A stretch of 64,000 nucleotides of DNA. It comes from Marinomonas polaris DSM 16579 (lineage in GTDB: Bacteria > Pseudomonadota > Gammaproteobacteria > Pseudomonadales > Marinomonadaceae). The stretch is from positions 1 to 64,000 of the forward strand of contig NZ_FQVF01000012.1 of NCBI RefSeq assembly GCF_900129155.1. The letters are read 5' to 3'. This document shows, one piece after another, positions 51,657 through 61,676 of the stretch (position 1 is the stretch's first letter; each line of letters opens with the position of its first letter). The notes below the pieces were generated by a model. It saw nothing but the letters and a program-made list of their open reading frames with translations, made no database searches and was not told where the DNA came from. Both the position numbers and the translations under genes were made by a program.

Positions 51657-54600
51657 TCAGCCTTCTAAATAAAGTTTGATATTAACGGTATCGATTTGGT
51701 CTTCTGGTAAAAATTTCTGTGCGTATTGTAAGTAGGTGCCGCTTGTTAGGAAGAAGCGGAAGAGTTGTAAGTCGAGGTGTCCTTCTTGGCACATATTAAA
51801 CATGATGTCGATGGCGACGCTGACTGGCTTGGCTTTTTTATAAGGTCTATCTGAGGCGGTGAGAGCTTCGAATACATCGGCGATCATGAGTATTCTATCA
51901 GGCAGGCTGAGTTGTTCTGCATTGAGTTTCCGCGGGTAGCCTTGTCCGTCCATTCTTTCATGGTGAGTAGAGGCGTAAAGAGGGACTCGACTTAGCTCTG
52001 GTGGGAACGGAAGGCTGTCTAGCATGGTAATGGTGCTGATGATGTGTTCGTTGATTTTAAATCTGTCTTCCTTGGTAAGCGTGCCTTTTTTTATGGTCAG
52101 GTTGTAGATTTCACCTTGGTTATATTGATGCTTTGGTATTGCCATCTTGATGCCTAAAGACGCGTCAAATGTGATCTCTTTATGGCGTGGAATGATGTGT
52201 TCTGGTTTATCGGATAGCAAGGTTTCTGTTACGGCTTGTTGACCGAGCTGTTTATCCTCTTGATTGCCTGCTTGTGGTTGCTTGGCGAGCATCATTTCTT
52301 CCGCAGGGGATAAGCCTAAGCGATTACTAAAATGACGTATCCATTCTTGCGCGCCAATTTCTTTTATTTTCTGTCTGTCTTTTTCGCTCATTAATTCACT
52401 GCCGACGTTTGCTTTGGCAACTATAGCGAATTCTTCTTGAAGTATTGTTTGGCGTTCCTCCCATACCGTTAAGGCGATGGTAGGATCTTGCTTTTCAATA
52501 TGTACTTTATGTAAGTAATCTATTTCTGCATCACGCCATAAGACTTCGAAACGTGTGCGAATTTCATGAATGCGATTGTAAGTGCATTCGAGCTTTGAGC
52601 CTTTGTCTATGATGTGTTCTGGCATGGTGATTTTGCCGCAGTCGTGTAACCAAGCGGCAATGCGGAACTCTAGTCGTTCATTGTCATTGGCGAATTTGAA
52701 CGCTTTATAAGGGCCTTCTTCGGCTTTTTCTAAGGCGTCAGAAAGCATCAATCCAAGTTCAGGAACCCGATAGCAATGACCGCCGGTGTGTGCCGACTTG
52801 TCATCTATAGCCGTTGCGATTAGACGAATTAATGCCTCCATAAATCCTTTTTGGCTGGCTTCGTGCTGTTTAATATCTTGTGACATTGAAACAAAGGAGT
52901 TGGACAGTTGCCAGATTTCTTTGATATTGGAATCTACAAATGCTACATCGTCAAATTGGCGTAGTTTGATTTTCTCTGTTACTCGCTGTAATTGTCGAAT
53001 GGGACGGACTATCGGCGTACTGAAAAGCCAGATAATCGGTAATAGGATCACCATCACTAAGGCGCTTAATAATGCTGAATGAAAAGCCTCTTTAGTTGCT
53101 TGTTGGAAAAGCATTTTCTCTGTTATGACAGCGGTAAAGTATTGTTTGGTGAATATGTCATTACCTATATTTTTGATAAAAATATAGTAGCGGGTACCGT
53201 CATTTTTTTTGATAATCAGAGGCTGTTTAGCGTTTGGATCATCAGCAGTTTTGATTAATTTTTTAAAGGGAATATCAAGATGATCTTGCATATACTGGGT
53301 ATTCTGCTGTAGCCAAGCAACATCTAGAGCATCTCGTTGAGCAGGTGTAATTTGACTTAATGCCTGATTGATTAAATCGAGCGCAAATTTTTGCTTTTCT
53401 TTTGTTACCAGATAAAAGTGACTAGGTACGATATTGTTGATTTCTACTAATTCATCGTACACTTGTAAGCCTTCAGCTTCCATTATGCTTATTGTCGATT
53501 TTAGGACAGGAGATGCACCTATAATGGCGTCATATTGTCCGGATTGTAGGCGTGAAATGAGATCTCGTTCGGTGATGGACTCTTGCCATTTTATGTTTGG
53601 AAAGTGTGTTTTGAGCGTTGGTAGGACTGACCAGCGGCCTAAAAAGCCGACGGTTTTTCCATTTAAGTCACTTAACGACTTTGGTTCTTGCGTGATATTT
53701 TTTGTTACAATGGCATACGGAATATCTCGCAATGGAACGCTGTATAATCCTTCAATATCTGTGTTTTGAGCTTTTTGTACAGACAGTAAAATATCAATCC
53801 CATCATCTTTGTATTTTTGGACAAGTTGTTCACGGCTGAAGCCATTTATGTAGTCAAACTTAAGACCTGTCATAGCGCTAATCATTTGCATCAACTCGAT
53901 AAAGTAGCCTTTTGGTACTCCTGACTCGCTGAAGTCAAAAGGGCGCCAATCATTCTGATTAGATACTTTAAGGCGACCTAGATTGGTGATGGCTTCTTTT
54001 TGTTGCTGACTTAATAGTATTGGTTGTATTTCAGGTGTGATAACAGAGTGGGTGCTATTAATGTTCGAGGCAATAATTTCTCCATTTTGGCTAAACAAAA
54101 AAGCTTGTTCTTGCCCATTAATTAGTTTTGATGAAGATAGAGACAGTTGATCAGATAAAGACGATAAGAGAATATCTAAGCCAATTACCTGGTCTGTATT
54201 ACGTATTCGTTGAGCGTAGGTTTGCCCGGATATTTGTAGATGCTGAAAAAGGTAAGGCGGGGTTTTATAGATATCATTTTGTGCTGAAGCTGCGAACCAT
54301 GGTCGTTCAGTTGGGTAGAAATTGCTGTTTTCCGTTTGCTGGTGATTAAGGTGAAAAGTAGAGGTGTAAAAGTAGGTTTGTCGTAGACGTCTTTCATTAC
54401 TGCCTGAGACTTCGACAACAGCCCAACGATCATCTGGCTGAGCACCCATTCGTTGTCTTATATCTTTGGCTGAATCTAGGTTGATGAGCTGAAAAAAATG
54501 TTCTTGTTTGTCACCAATGTAAAGGCTGTATAGCTCGGGACGTTTTTTTAAGAACTGAGCAAATAAACTGCTTTTACGTTCGATACTCGCATCAGATAGA

Positions 54601-54854
54601 TCACTGTTGATTAATTCTGCAAGTAAGCTGACAGTCTGTTTTGCATCATTCTCTAGGCTATAAACGCTGTCGCTCATATGGTCAGAAAGTAAATTCATGC
54701 TAGATAACATATGGCTGACGGCCATTCTTTTACTGGCACTGTACTGCAGTGAAATGGCAACAGAGGCTGTAATAACAATAGCCAGAAGGAACATGTTTGC
54801 GACTAGAATTCTGATAGATAATCGTTTGAATATCCGTTTTTTGCTAGTCACCAT
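51657..54854 (-). CDS. HD-GYP phosphodiesterase with extracytoplasmic sensor and solute-binding domain
   Basis: This 1065-aa membrane protein has an N-terminal helix (15-37), a periplasmic Cache-like domain (to about 290), a family-3 solute-binding domain (about 300-545: FDFSESGVPKGYFIELMQMISAMTGL, DLISRLQSGQYDAIIGASPV), a second helix near 600 and a HAMP-like linker. The HD-GYP domain has WLHDCGK and HHERMDGQGYP, separated by about 170 residues of inserted sequence. HD-GYP enzymes degrade cyclic di-GMP, so it may tie solute sensing to motility or biofilm control. ATG 54854 has AAGGA upstream. Confidence 0.85.
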   Translation of the reverse strand: MVTSKKRIFKRLSIRILVANMFLLAIVITASVAISLQYSASKRMAVSHMLSSMNLLSDHMSDSVYSLENDAKQTVSLLAELINSDLSDASIERKSSLFAQFLKKRPELYSLYIGDKQEHFFQLINLDSAKDIRQRMGAQPDDRWAVVEVSGSNERRLRQTYFYTSTFHLNHQQTENSNFYPTERPWFAASAQNDIYKTPPYLFQHLQISGQTYAQRIRNTDQVIGLDILLSSLSDQLSLSSSKLINGQEQAFLFSQNGEIIASNINSTHSVITPEIQPILLSQQQKEAITNLGRLKVSNQNDWRPFDFSESGVPKGYFIELMQMISAMTGLKFDYINGFSREQLVQKYKDDGIDILLSVQKAQNTDIEGLYSVPLRDIPYAIVTKNITQEPKSLSDLNGKTVGFLGRWSVLPTLKTHFPNIKWQESITERDLISRLQSGQYDAIIGASPVLKSTISIMEAEGLQVYDELVEINNIVPSHFYLVTKEKQKFALDLINQALSQITPAQRDALDVAWLQQNTQYMQDHLDIPFKKLIKTADDPNAKQPLIIKKNDGTRYYIFIKNIGNDIFTKQYFTAVITEKMLFQQATKEAFHSALLSALVMVILLPIIWLFSTPIVRPIRQLQRVTEKIKLRQFDDVAFVDSNIKEIWQLSNSFVSMSQDIKQHEASQKGFMEALIRLIATAIDDKSAHTGGHCYRVPELGLMLSDALEKAEEGPYKAFKFANDNERLEFRIAAWLHDCGKITMPEHIIDKGSKLECTYNRIHEIRTRFEVLWRDAEIDYLHKVHIEKQDPTIALTVWEERQTILQEEFAIVAKANVGSELMSEKDRQKIKEIGAQEWIRHFSNRLGLSPAEEMMLAKQPQAGNQEDKQLGQQAVTETLLSDKPEHIIPRHKEITFDASLGIKMAIPKHQYNQGEIYNLTIKKGTLTKEDRFKINEHIISTITMLDSLPFPPELSRVPLYASTHHERMDGQGYPRKLNAEQLSLPDRILMIADVFEALTASDRPYKKAKPVSVAIDIMFNMCQEGHLDLQLFRFFLTSGTYLQYAQKFLPEDQIDTVNIKLYLEG

Positions 54855-55162
54855 TCACGTCCTTGTAATAAGTTTTGAATGCCGAGTTTGGGTGGGGCGT
54901 TTCTACTTTCTCTAATACAAACCGAATTCGTTCATTTGTGCAAATTAATATGTGTGACGATTTGTGATTTTTGAGTATTTTGTAATGCGCTCAAGTTTCA
55001 TCCTTATACATTTTTCTTATATAAGTTAATCATATTTCCTTCTTATCCATTTAGTCAGCATTTTGTTAACATGGCGGCAACTTATCGATTTACCTTATTT
55101 ATTGATGTTTAGATGAGTAAGGGGTCGGTGTTCTATGATTTATTTTTTAAGGTTTTCTCTCC
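54855..55162. other. Intergenic region upstream of HD-GYP and symporter genes
   Basis: A 308-bp AT-rich gap between divergent genes, expected to hold both promoters. No operator or RNA gene is evident. TTGTGCAAATTAATATGTG-type runs near 54937 suggest a regulator site but fit no clear consensus. Confidence 0.4.
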
Positions 55163-56554
55163 ATGTTGTATTCCATTATTAACTTAGCAGTTTTCGCTTT
55201 GTTGATCGCATTGCTGTTCAAACTGCAAAAAGCGAAAAAGACATTATCCACTCAGGTATTCACTGGTTTGGGTTTAGGTGTTGCCTTTGGTGCTGCATTG
55301 CAATTTATCTATGGTGTTGGCAGCGCTGAAGCTAACGAGACATTAGAGTACGTAAATATCGTTGGTTATGGTTATATTAGTTTGCTGAAGATGATCATAA
55401 TGCCATTGATTTTAGTGTCTATTATTGGCGCTATTATTAAGGTGAAAGACACGGGCTCTTTGGGCAAGATGTCTGGTGGCATTATTGGCATATTATTGGC
55501 GACGACGGCTGTTTCTGCTTTGATCGGTGTTTTCGTTAGCAACTTATTTGGTTTGTCTGCGGATGGTATTGTGCAGGGTGCTCGCGAAATGGCGCGTGGT
55601 GCAGCATTGGAAACACGCCTTGATGGACTAGCAAGTGTATCGTTTGCTGACATGATTACCTCTTTCTTCCCTGGCAACCCTTTTGCCGATCTAACGGGTA
55701 GTCGTCCAACTTCAACTATTGCTGTGGTTATTTTTGCAGCTTTTGTTGGTGTAGCTGGCGTAACGGTTGCTCGTGCTGAACCAAAGTTAGGTGCAAGTTT
55801 TGAGCATTTTGTTGATGTAGCTCAATCTATCGTTAGAACCTTAGTTCGTATGGTGTTAAGCCTTACGCCATACGGTATTCTTGCGTTGATGACCAAGGTT
55901 GTTGCGGGATCAAATGTTTCCGATATTTTGACTTTGCTTAACTTTGTTGTGGCGTCTTATGTGGGGTTGGCGCTTATTTTAGTCATGCATTTATGTTTGT
56001 TGGCATTTAATGGCATTTCACCGCTTCGCTACTTTAAGAAAGTTCTACCTGTATTGTTGTTTGCTTTTACTTCTCGCTCTAGTGCGGGAACGATTCCGTT
56101 GAATATCGATACTCAGGTTAAACGTCTAGGTAACGGTGAAGGTGAATCCAATTTCTCTGCTTCTTTTGGTGCGACGATGGGGCAAAATGGCTGTGCTGGT
56201 TTATATCCTGCGATGTTGGCTGTGATGATTGCACCAACGGTAGGCATTAATCCATTAGATCCAAGCTTCATTATTTCACTTATTGCTATCGTAACCATTA
56301 GTTCATTTGGTATTGCGGGCATCGGTGGTGGCGCGACATTTGCGGCTTTAATTGTATTGTCTGCTTTAGATATGCCTGTTGCATTAGCTGGCTTGTTGAT
56401 TTCTATCGAACCTTTGATCGATATGGGGCGTACTGCTGTGAACGTAAATGGTGCGATGACGGCTGGTAGTATTACCTCGAAGTGGCTTGATCATACTGAT
56501 TCGAGTGTGTTTGAACAAGATGAAGCGCCAGAAGCTGAGCTGAAAAATAGTTAA
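55163..56554 (+). CDS. tcyP: L-cystine/dicarboxylate symporter, TcyP-like
   Basis: This 463-aa inner-membrane protein of the dicarboxylate/amino acid:cation symporter family has about eight helices, YGYISLLKMIIMPLILVSII near residue 70, the serine-rich FAFTSRSSAGTIPLN, TMGQNGCAGLYPAMLAVM and IDMGRTAVNVNGAMTA. The longer loops and the SRSSAGTIP version match TcyP/YdjN cystine symporters more than glutamate carriers. Cystine transport is inferred from that similarity. The RBS is weak. Confidence 0.78.
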   Translation: MLYSIINLAVFALLIALLFKLQKAKKTLSTQVFTGLGLGVAFGAALQFIYGVGSAEANETLEYVNIVGYGYISLLKMIIMPLILVSIIGAIIKVKDTGSLGKMSGGIIGILLATTAVSALIGVFVSNLFGLSADGIVQGAREMARGAALETRLDGLASVSFADMITSFFPGNPFADLTGSRPTSTIAVVIFAAFVGVAGVTVARAEPKLGASFEHFVDVAQSIVRTLVRMVLSLTPYGILALMTKVVAGSNVSDILTLLNFVVASYVGLALILVMHLCLLAFNGISPLRYFKKVLPVLLFAFTSRSSAGTIPLNIDTQVKRLGNGEGESNFSASFGATMGQNGCAGLYPAMLAVMIAPTVGINPLDPSFIISLIAIVTISSFGIAGIGGGATFAALIVLSALDMPVALAGLLISIEPLIDMGRTAVNVNGAMTAGSITSKWLDHTDSSVFEQDEAPEAELKNS

Positions 56555-56584
56555 TAGCAAAGCGTAACAACATCTTATTTATAG

Positions 56585-56608
56585 AAACCACCTCCGGGTG
56601 GTTTTTTT
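56585..56608 (+). terminator. Rho-independent terminator after the symporter gene
   Basis: AAACCACC-tccg-GGTGG followed by TTTTTTT, about 35 bp after the stop codon. Confidence 0.9.
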
Positions 56609-56754
56609 GTGACTTATTAAATAAACCAAGAATGAAAAGCGAGGAGGTTAAAAGGAAAGTAGCGAAATTTGGATAATTTAAAAATTAAGTTCTGGGCATG
56701 CAAAGTGCATGATTTGATCTAAGCTTGCTTAATAACAACGACAAGGAGAGGCTC

Positions 56755-58746
56755 GTGTCCTTATTTTCCAATCTCAAAATATCTCAATCGGTAGCCATTG
56801 TTGGCATTTTACCATCCCTGTTTGCCATTATTATTGTGGCGTTTTTAGTCAAAGATTTAAATGAACGCGTTCATGAGGGACGTATTGCCGAAGATATGGT
56901 GAAGCTGTCGACCATTTTAGATGGCGTAGCGCACAACTTTGCGGTTGAACGTGGTTTAAGTGCTGGTTTCCTTGGTAGTAAGGGTAGCAGCGGCAAGGAC
57001 GCTTTGTTGGCGCAGCGTAAAGTAGCCGATAATGCAGAAGCGGCGCTTAAAAATATAGATGATAGCGCTTTCGAGGTGCTTACTTCTGAGCGTTTGAATC
57101 GTCTACGAACCCCTGTTTTAACAATGTTGCAGGACAAAAATAAAGTTCGACAAAAAGTAGATGCTTTGGCTGCTGATAATGGCGCTTTTGATTTTTATTC
57201 TGAGGTGAATCGCCAAGCGTTAAATTCGATTCAACGCGTCATTCTAGATATTAGTAATCGAGAAATCGCCAAGGCACTTGAGGCCCGTTTAAGTTTATTG
57301 TGGATGAAAGAGCGCGCTGGTCAATATCGTGGTGCTTTAAATGGCGTGTATGCCGCTAAATCGACTAATTTTATGCGTCAGTCACAGATCGCGGCATTTA
57401 TAGAAGACGAGCATCATCAGTTAGAGCATTTTATTGTGACTGCGTCAGATAAAGAAGAAGCGTTACTGAATGCTGCCATGAAAAACGAGAAATGGAAGGC
57501 AGTTACCCAAGCTACTGATGCTTTTTTAGCGACAAAAGATGTTTCATCCGTGAGTGGCCCTGCTGACTGGTTTGAGCTTGCTACAGCCAAAATAGGCTTG
57601 ATAAAAGGCGTTGCCGACAAAATCAGTTCCGAAATTAATATCCTTAGCGCTTCGTTGACTTCCCGCAGTGAGCTTTATCGAAATGGGTTAGTTATCGGTT
57701 TTATTCTATTAATTACTCCTGTTATTTGGTTGGCATTTTCCCTTACTCGATCTCTTTCTAAGCGCGTTGAACGTATTAGCCAAGCGTTATCAAATGTGTC
57801 TTCTGATCGTAACTTGGTCGGAAGAATTGAAAATACATCAAAAGATGAGCTTGGCGAGATTATTCAGTACTTAAACGTCCATTTAGACCATTTGAGTGAA
57901 TCTTTTCATTTGATGGTCGATATGGCGTCTGAATCCAAAGAAAGTATGAACGTGCTGAGTGGCTATTCGAGAAATGCATTGCAAGAAACCAAAGATCAGT
58001 TTAATCAAACCGACCTTATGGCGTCAGCAGTAGAAGAGATGTCTTTAACGAGTAATACTATTTCTCAAGATATGCAATCGTCAGCAGAAGCGACGGACAA
58101 TATTCGAGAGCAAAGTACTCAAGGTTCAGCGCGGATGCAGACTATTCTACAGTCCATCGCCAATTTATCTTCAGAAGTGGATGGCGGATATAAAGCGGTG
58201 CAGTCGGTTACTGGTCATACAGAGCAAATCAGTACTATCTTGCAAACCATTGAATCCATTGCAGAGCAAACAAATCTATTGGCACTGAATGCTGCGATAG
58301 AAGCAGCTCGTGCTGGTGAACAAGGACGAGGCTTCGCTGTAGTTGCCGATGAAGTGAGAACGCTTGCTCAGCGTACACAAAATTCGACTGAAGAGATTCG
58401 TTCTATGATTGAAGCCTTGGTGGGTTCTGGTAAGAGTGCCCTACAATCCATGGATAAATGTTCCAGCATGGCAACACAAACGTCTAGTGTGGTCGGTGAA
58501 AATGTCACCATGATGCAAGGCTTATTTGATGCTATTGAGTTACTTACTCAGACTATAGAGCGAGTTGCTACAGCATCAGAAGAGCAATCACAAGTATCTG
58601 AAGAGATTAACCGTAACATTCAAAATGTCAGCGAGCGTTCAGAGCGAATTCTGGATTTGGTCAATAAAACTGATGAAGGATCTGGTCAAGCCAAACAACG
58701 TTTTGAAAATGTGCTGAAAGAGATCAGCTCGTATAAATTGAGTTGA
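56755..58746 (+). CDS. Methyl-accepting chemotaxis protein with NIT (nitrate/nitrite-type) sensor domain
   Basis: This 663-aa receptor starts at GTG 56755, with AGGAG six bases upstream; an in-frame TTG at 56725 is less likely. The first helix is [20 protein letters not shown]. The periplasmic domain (about 35-310) has [15 protein letters not shown] near 63 and [21 protein letters not shown], features of the NIT four-helix domain proposed to bind nitrate or nitrite. A second helix (about 318-338), HAMP and a signalling tip with [38 protein letters not shown] follow. Its ligand is untested. Confidence 0.88.
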   Translation: MSLFSNLKISQSVAIVGILPSLFAIIIVAFLVKDLNERVHEGRIAEDMVKLSTILDGVAHNFAVERGLSAGFLGSKGSSGKDALLAQRKVADNAEAALKNIDDSAFEVLTSERLNRLRTPVLTMLQDKNKVRQKVDALAADNGAFDFYSEVNRQALNSIQRVILDISNREIAKALEARLSLLWMKERAGQYRGALNGVYAAKSTNFMRQSQIAAFIEDEHHQLEHFIVTASDKEEALLNAAMKNEKWKAVTQATDAFLATKDVSSVSGPADWFELATAKIGLIKGVADKISSEINILSASLTSRSELYRNGLVIGFILLITPVIWLAFSLTRSLSKRVERISQALSNVSSDRNLVGRIENTSKDELGEIIQYLNVHLDHLSESFHLMVDMASESKESMNVLSGYSRNALQETKDQFNQTDLMASAVEEMSLTSNTISQDMQSSAEATDNIREQSTQGSARMQTILQSIANLSSEVDGGYKAVQSVTGHTEQISTILQTIESIAEQTNLLALNAAIEAARAGEQGRGFAVVADEVRTLAQRTQNSTEEIRSMIEALVGSGKSALQSMDKCSSMATQTSSVVGENVTMMQGLFDAIELLTQTIERVATASEEQSQVSEEINRNIQNVSERSERILDLVNKTDEGSGQAKQRFENVLKEISSYKLS

Positions 58747-58758
58747 TTTAAAATCTAA

Positions 58759-58833
58759 AAAAAGCCGCATATGAACTGACCCCCAATAGTTGGACATTCC
58801 AATTACTGGGGGTCAGTTCATATGCGGCTTTTT
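58759..58833. terminator. 75-bp hairpin made of IS3-type ends, acting as shared terminator
   Basis: Two 36-base arms (58759-58794 and 58798-58833) match as reverse complements with only two mismatches around a CAT loop. The inner part TGAACTGACCCCCAATAGTT resembles IS3-family terminal repeats. The outer AAAAAGCCGC and GCGGCTTTTT give A and T runs in both directions, so it can end both convergent chemoreceptor transcripts. Confidence 0.85.
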
Positions 58834-58861
58834 GATTCTAAGACAAGGAAAAGAGCCGTTA

Positions 58862-60469
58862 TTAAACTTTGAAGAAACTAATGCTCTTATGTAGAGAAAT
58901 CGCGAGAGTATCTAATTTATTCATGCTGTTTCTTGATTCTGAAACGGCCTCGGCAGTACTGGCAACCATTGCTGAAATCTCTTCGACATGCTGGGCAAGA
59001 CTTTCTGTTGCTTGATTTTGTTCTTCTGCAGAGTGCGCTACATCTCGAATCATCTCTAAGGTATTATCTGTGCCGGAACGTATTTTAGTCAGCATAGATG
59101 ACACATCTTCTGCACTTGAAACACTTGCATCCACTTTAGGAAGAACTGATTGCATAGTTTTGGCTACTTTTTCTGTTTCAGCCTGAATGATCGTAATGGT
59201 TTCAGTTATTTCAGATGTCGCTGTCGCGGTACGTGAGGCGAGTGTACGAACTTCGTCAGCTACGACTGCAAAGCCTCGCCCTTGCTCACCAGCGCGAGCC
59301 GCTTCTATCGCCGCATTTAGTGCTAATAAGTTAGTTTGTTCTGCGATATCGCGAATCACTTTAACGATATTGCCTATCTCTATAGAACGTTTTTGTAATC
59401 CTGCTATCTCCTTCGTTGAGGTAATAATTTGAGCAGATACGTCGTTGATGCTTTTCGCTGCGTTTTGTACTTGCGATTCACCTTCGATCGCCAAAGACGA
59501 TGACACTTCAGAATTGGTTGCTGTATTCCTCGCGCTTACTGAAATGTTATCAATGCAGCTCGACAATTCTTGAATAGCAGCTGCAGTTGAATGGGTTGCA
59601 TCGGAAGAGTTTTGCGAAGCTTGGGTGATGGTCTGCATTTGCTGATTTAGGTTATTAGTAGCTATTGTTAGCTGTTCGGACCCTTCTTTAATATTACCTA
59701 CCATATCTTTTAGCGCGTTTTGCATTCGGCTAATAGAGCCTAATAGGCTTTCAGATTCGAATTTTCCTTCAATAATCTGGTTAAGGTTTCCATCGGCTAT
59801 ACTACCTGTTACTTGCATAGCGTATAGAGGTTCACCGCCAAGTGTCTTGTAAATGCTTCGTGCGATCATAACACCTGCAATAACGATCAAGGCAAATACT
59901 GCAACGCCAATTAAAATAAAGCTCAAAGCAAATGACCAGAAATCACTTTCTACATCATCCATATAAACACCGAACCCTAATAACCAATTCCAATCTGGAA
60001 GGTTTACAAAAGCATTTATTTTTAAAACATCACCCTTTACTCCTGGCTTGGCAATGTAGTTAGCTATGTAGCCTATATCTTCAGTTTTTAGCTCTTTTAT
60101 ATAACTATCGTAGGCGAGTTTTCCATTAGGTAGTCTGCTAAGGTCTGGTTTTCCTAACAGCTCGTTTTTTACATGGACTCTCAAAAGGCCTTTTGCATCT
60201 CTGGCCCACATATAAGTAGAGCCATAATTCATATTTGAGAGCAACTCGATGACTTTTTGTTCAGCTTCTTGGCGTGGTATTTTGCCTTGTTTCTCTTGTT
60301 CCACATAGAAATGGGCTTGTGTAGTTGCTAAAGATAGAACGGTTTGTAGTTCATGTTTACGGCTATCAATGAGTGATGTATGGATGGTGGTTAGTGCAAA
60401 GTAGCCTAATAGAATAAGGCCCAGTACAGTGATACCGATAAGCGAACCTAATTGTTTGGAAAGCTTCAT
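58862..60469 (-). CDS. Methyl-accepting chemotaxis protein with single Cache domain
   Basis: This 535-aa receptor has a first helix ([20 protein letters not shown]), a periplasmic sCache_2-like domain (about 35-185) with [14 protein letters not shown] and [15 protein letters not shown], a second helix near 190-210, a HAMP-like segment and signalling tip [38 protein letters not shown]. sCache_2 receptors bind small organic acids. It is convergent with the NIT-type receptor. Confidence 0.92.
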   Translation of the reverse strand: MKLSKQLGSLIGITVLGLILLGYFALTTIHTSLIDSRKHELQTVLSLATTQAHFYVEQEKQGKIPRQEAEQKVIELLSNMNYGSTYMWARDAKGLLRVHVKNELLGKPDLSRLPNGKLAYDSYIKELKTEDIGYIANYIAKPGVKGDVLKINAFVNLPDWNWLLGFGVYMDDVESDFWSFALSFILIGVAVFALIVIAGVMIARSIYKTLGGEPLYAMQVTGSIADGNLNQIIEGKFESESLLGSISRMQNALKDMVGNIKEGSEQLTIATNNLNQQMQTITQASQNSSDATHSTAAAIQELSSCIDNISVSARNTATNSEVSSSLAIEGESQVQNAAKSINDVSAQIITSTKEIAGLQKRSIEIGNIVKVIRDIAEQTNLLALNAAIEAARAGEQGRGFAVVADEVRTLASRTATATSEITETITIIQAETEKVAKTMQSVLPKVDASVSSAEDVSSMLTKIRSGTDNTLEMIRDVAHSAEEQNQATESLAQHVEEISAMVASTAEAVSESRNSMNKLDTLAISLHKSISFFKV

Positions 60470-60656
60470 AGCGAAATTACCTGTCTAGATATGTTGGAGG
60501 GTATTGGTGGGTTATTTTACTGATTTGTAAAAAAAACATACAAAGAATAAATATTTTTATAACAATTTTTATATGATTTTTTCAACCATTTATTTTTCGT
60601 ATTTTGAATACATGTTCAGTTTTTTTTAGCTATTCGTTATTTTTTTCATGAAATTA

Positions 60657-61061
60657 TTAATGGGTTCTTTTTATTTTACGTACTCGCATAAAAGTTTCGT
60701 TGCAGAACGTTCCAATAACGGCACTAAACGCTATGGTAAAGTTTAGAATGAAGATTAATTCATTGCCGTATTCTTGGTTTTTGAGATCATCCCCCCAAAT
60801 ATAAAAGAAGATAGAAACACCAAATAACAATAGGCTTATCTTATTAGTCATAAAAAAGAAGGGGATTTCAAATATCCAAAGCTCTTTCTTGTTTCCGTAT
60901 CTGATTATCAAATTTAATAAAACATATGAAATCGTGGTCGCTATAGCAATCATGTATGCCTGAAATATTTGGTAATCATTTAATAGCGTACTTCCCATAT
61001 AAATGGAAAATCCAGCTGCAATAATCCAAAAAATCAAAATTGGCCCTAAAATCAATCCCAT
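60657..61061 (-). CDS. Hypothetical four-helix membrane protein, paralog A
   Basis: This 134-aa protein is almost all membrane-spanning, with about four helices and a short C-terminal KIKRTH tail. ATG 61061 (MGLILGP) is chosen over a GTG at 61094 because it has AAAAGGA upstream and aligns with the start of the neighbouring paralog. No characterised family is recognised. It shares LWIFEIPFFFMTN and GTFCNETFM with the gene next to it. Confidence 0.65.
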   Translation of the reverse strand: MGLILGPILIFWIIAAGFSIYMGSTLLNDYQIFQAYMIAIATTISYVLLNLIIRYGNKKELWIFEIPFFFMTNKISLLLFGVSIFFYIWGDDLKNQEYGNELIFILNFTIAFSAVIGTFCNETFMRVRKIKRTH

Positions 61062-61155
61062 TACTTTATCCTTTTTTAGTTTATAGGTTTTCACCTATAT
61101 TAACTTCATTTCTATTTTTCGGTGTTATTCTGCTTCTATATCTGCTTATTTAAAT

Positions 61156-61569
61156 TCAATAAGTTTGCTCGATATTATGTTTTTCCATGAAGCTTTCACT
61201 ACTAAATGAGCCAAGCAGTGTCCCTAATGAAATAGATAACGCGATAATGAAAATTAGGGACTTAATTGATGGGTTTTTAATACGTTTCTTGATGAAGAAG
61301 TAGGTTAAAAATGCAGCTAGGTATAAGAGTGCAGCATCTAGGTTAAACAAGAAAAAAAATATTATTTCAAATGCCCAGAGCGATTCTCTACCTTCAAACT
61401 GATTGATAGAGTGAGTCTTATACATAATTGCGAGAAGAATGGCGGCTATCGTTGGTAGTATCTTGTAGACAAACAGCTTCTCTTCTTTCAATAAGACATA
61501 GCCGATTCGAAGCGAGAAAAGAAAGCAGATTACCCAAAATAAAAAAAGAGGGAGGATTACTATTCCCAT
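61156..61569 (-). CDS. Hypothetical four-helix membrane protein, paralog B
   Basis: This 137-aa membrane protein is a paralog of the gene immediately downstream: MGIVILPLFLFWVI aligns with MGLILGPILIFWII, SLWAFEIIFFFLFN with ELWIFEIPFFFMTN, and GSFSSESFMEKHNI with GTFCNETFMRVRKI. AAGGA precedes ATG 61569. The pair probably arose by tandem duplication and is co-transcribed. Function is unknown. Confidence 0.65.
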   Translation of the reverse strand: MGIVILPLFLFWVICFLFSLRIGYVLLKEEKLFVYKILPTIAAILLAIMYKTHSINQFEGRESLWAFEIIFFFLFNLDAALLYLAAFLTYFFIKKRIKNPSIKSLIFIIALSISLGTLLGSFSSESFMEKHNIEQTY

Positions 61570-61613
61570 AACACGTCCTTGATGTTAGTGAATTTCGTTT
61601 ATTATTTTTTCAA

Positions 61614-61648
61614 AAAAGCCACAGTGAGATAGTCTTACTGTGGCTTTA
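61614..61648 (-). terminator. Rho-independent terminator of the helicase gene
   Basis: AAGCCACAGTgAGA pairs with TCTtACTGTGGCTT. On the - strand it is followed by TTTTTT, about 30 bp past the helicase stop. Confidence 0.85.
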
Positions 61649-61676
61649 TTTATTCTAGCAGATTAGATGATGAGAA

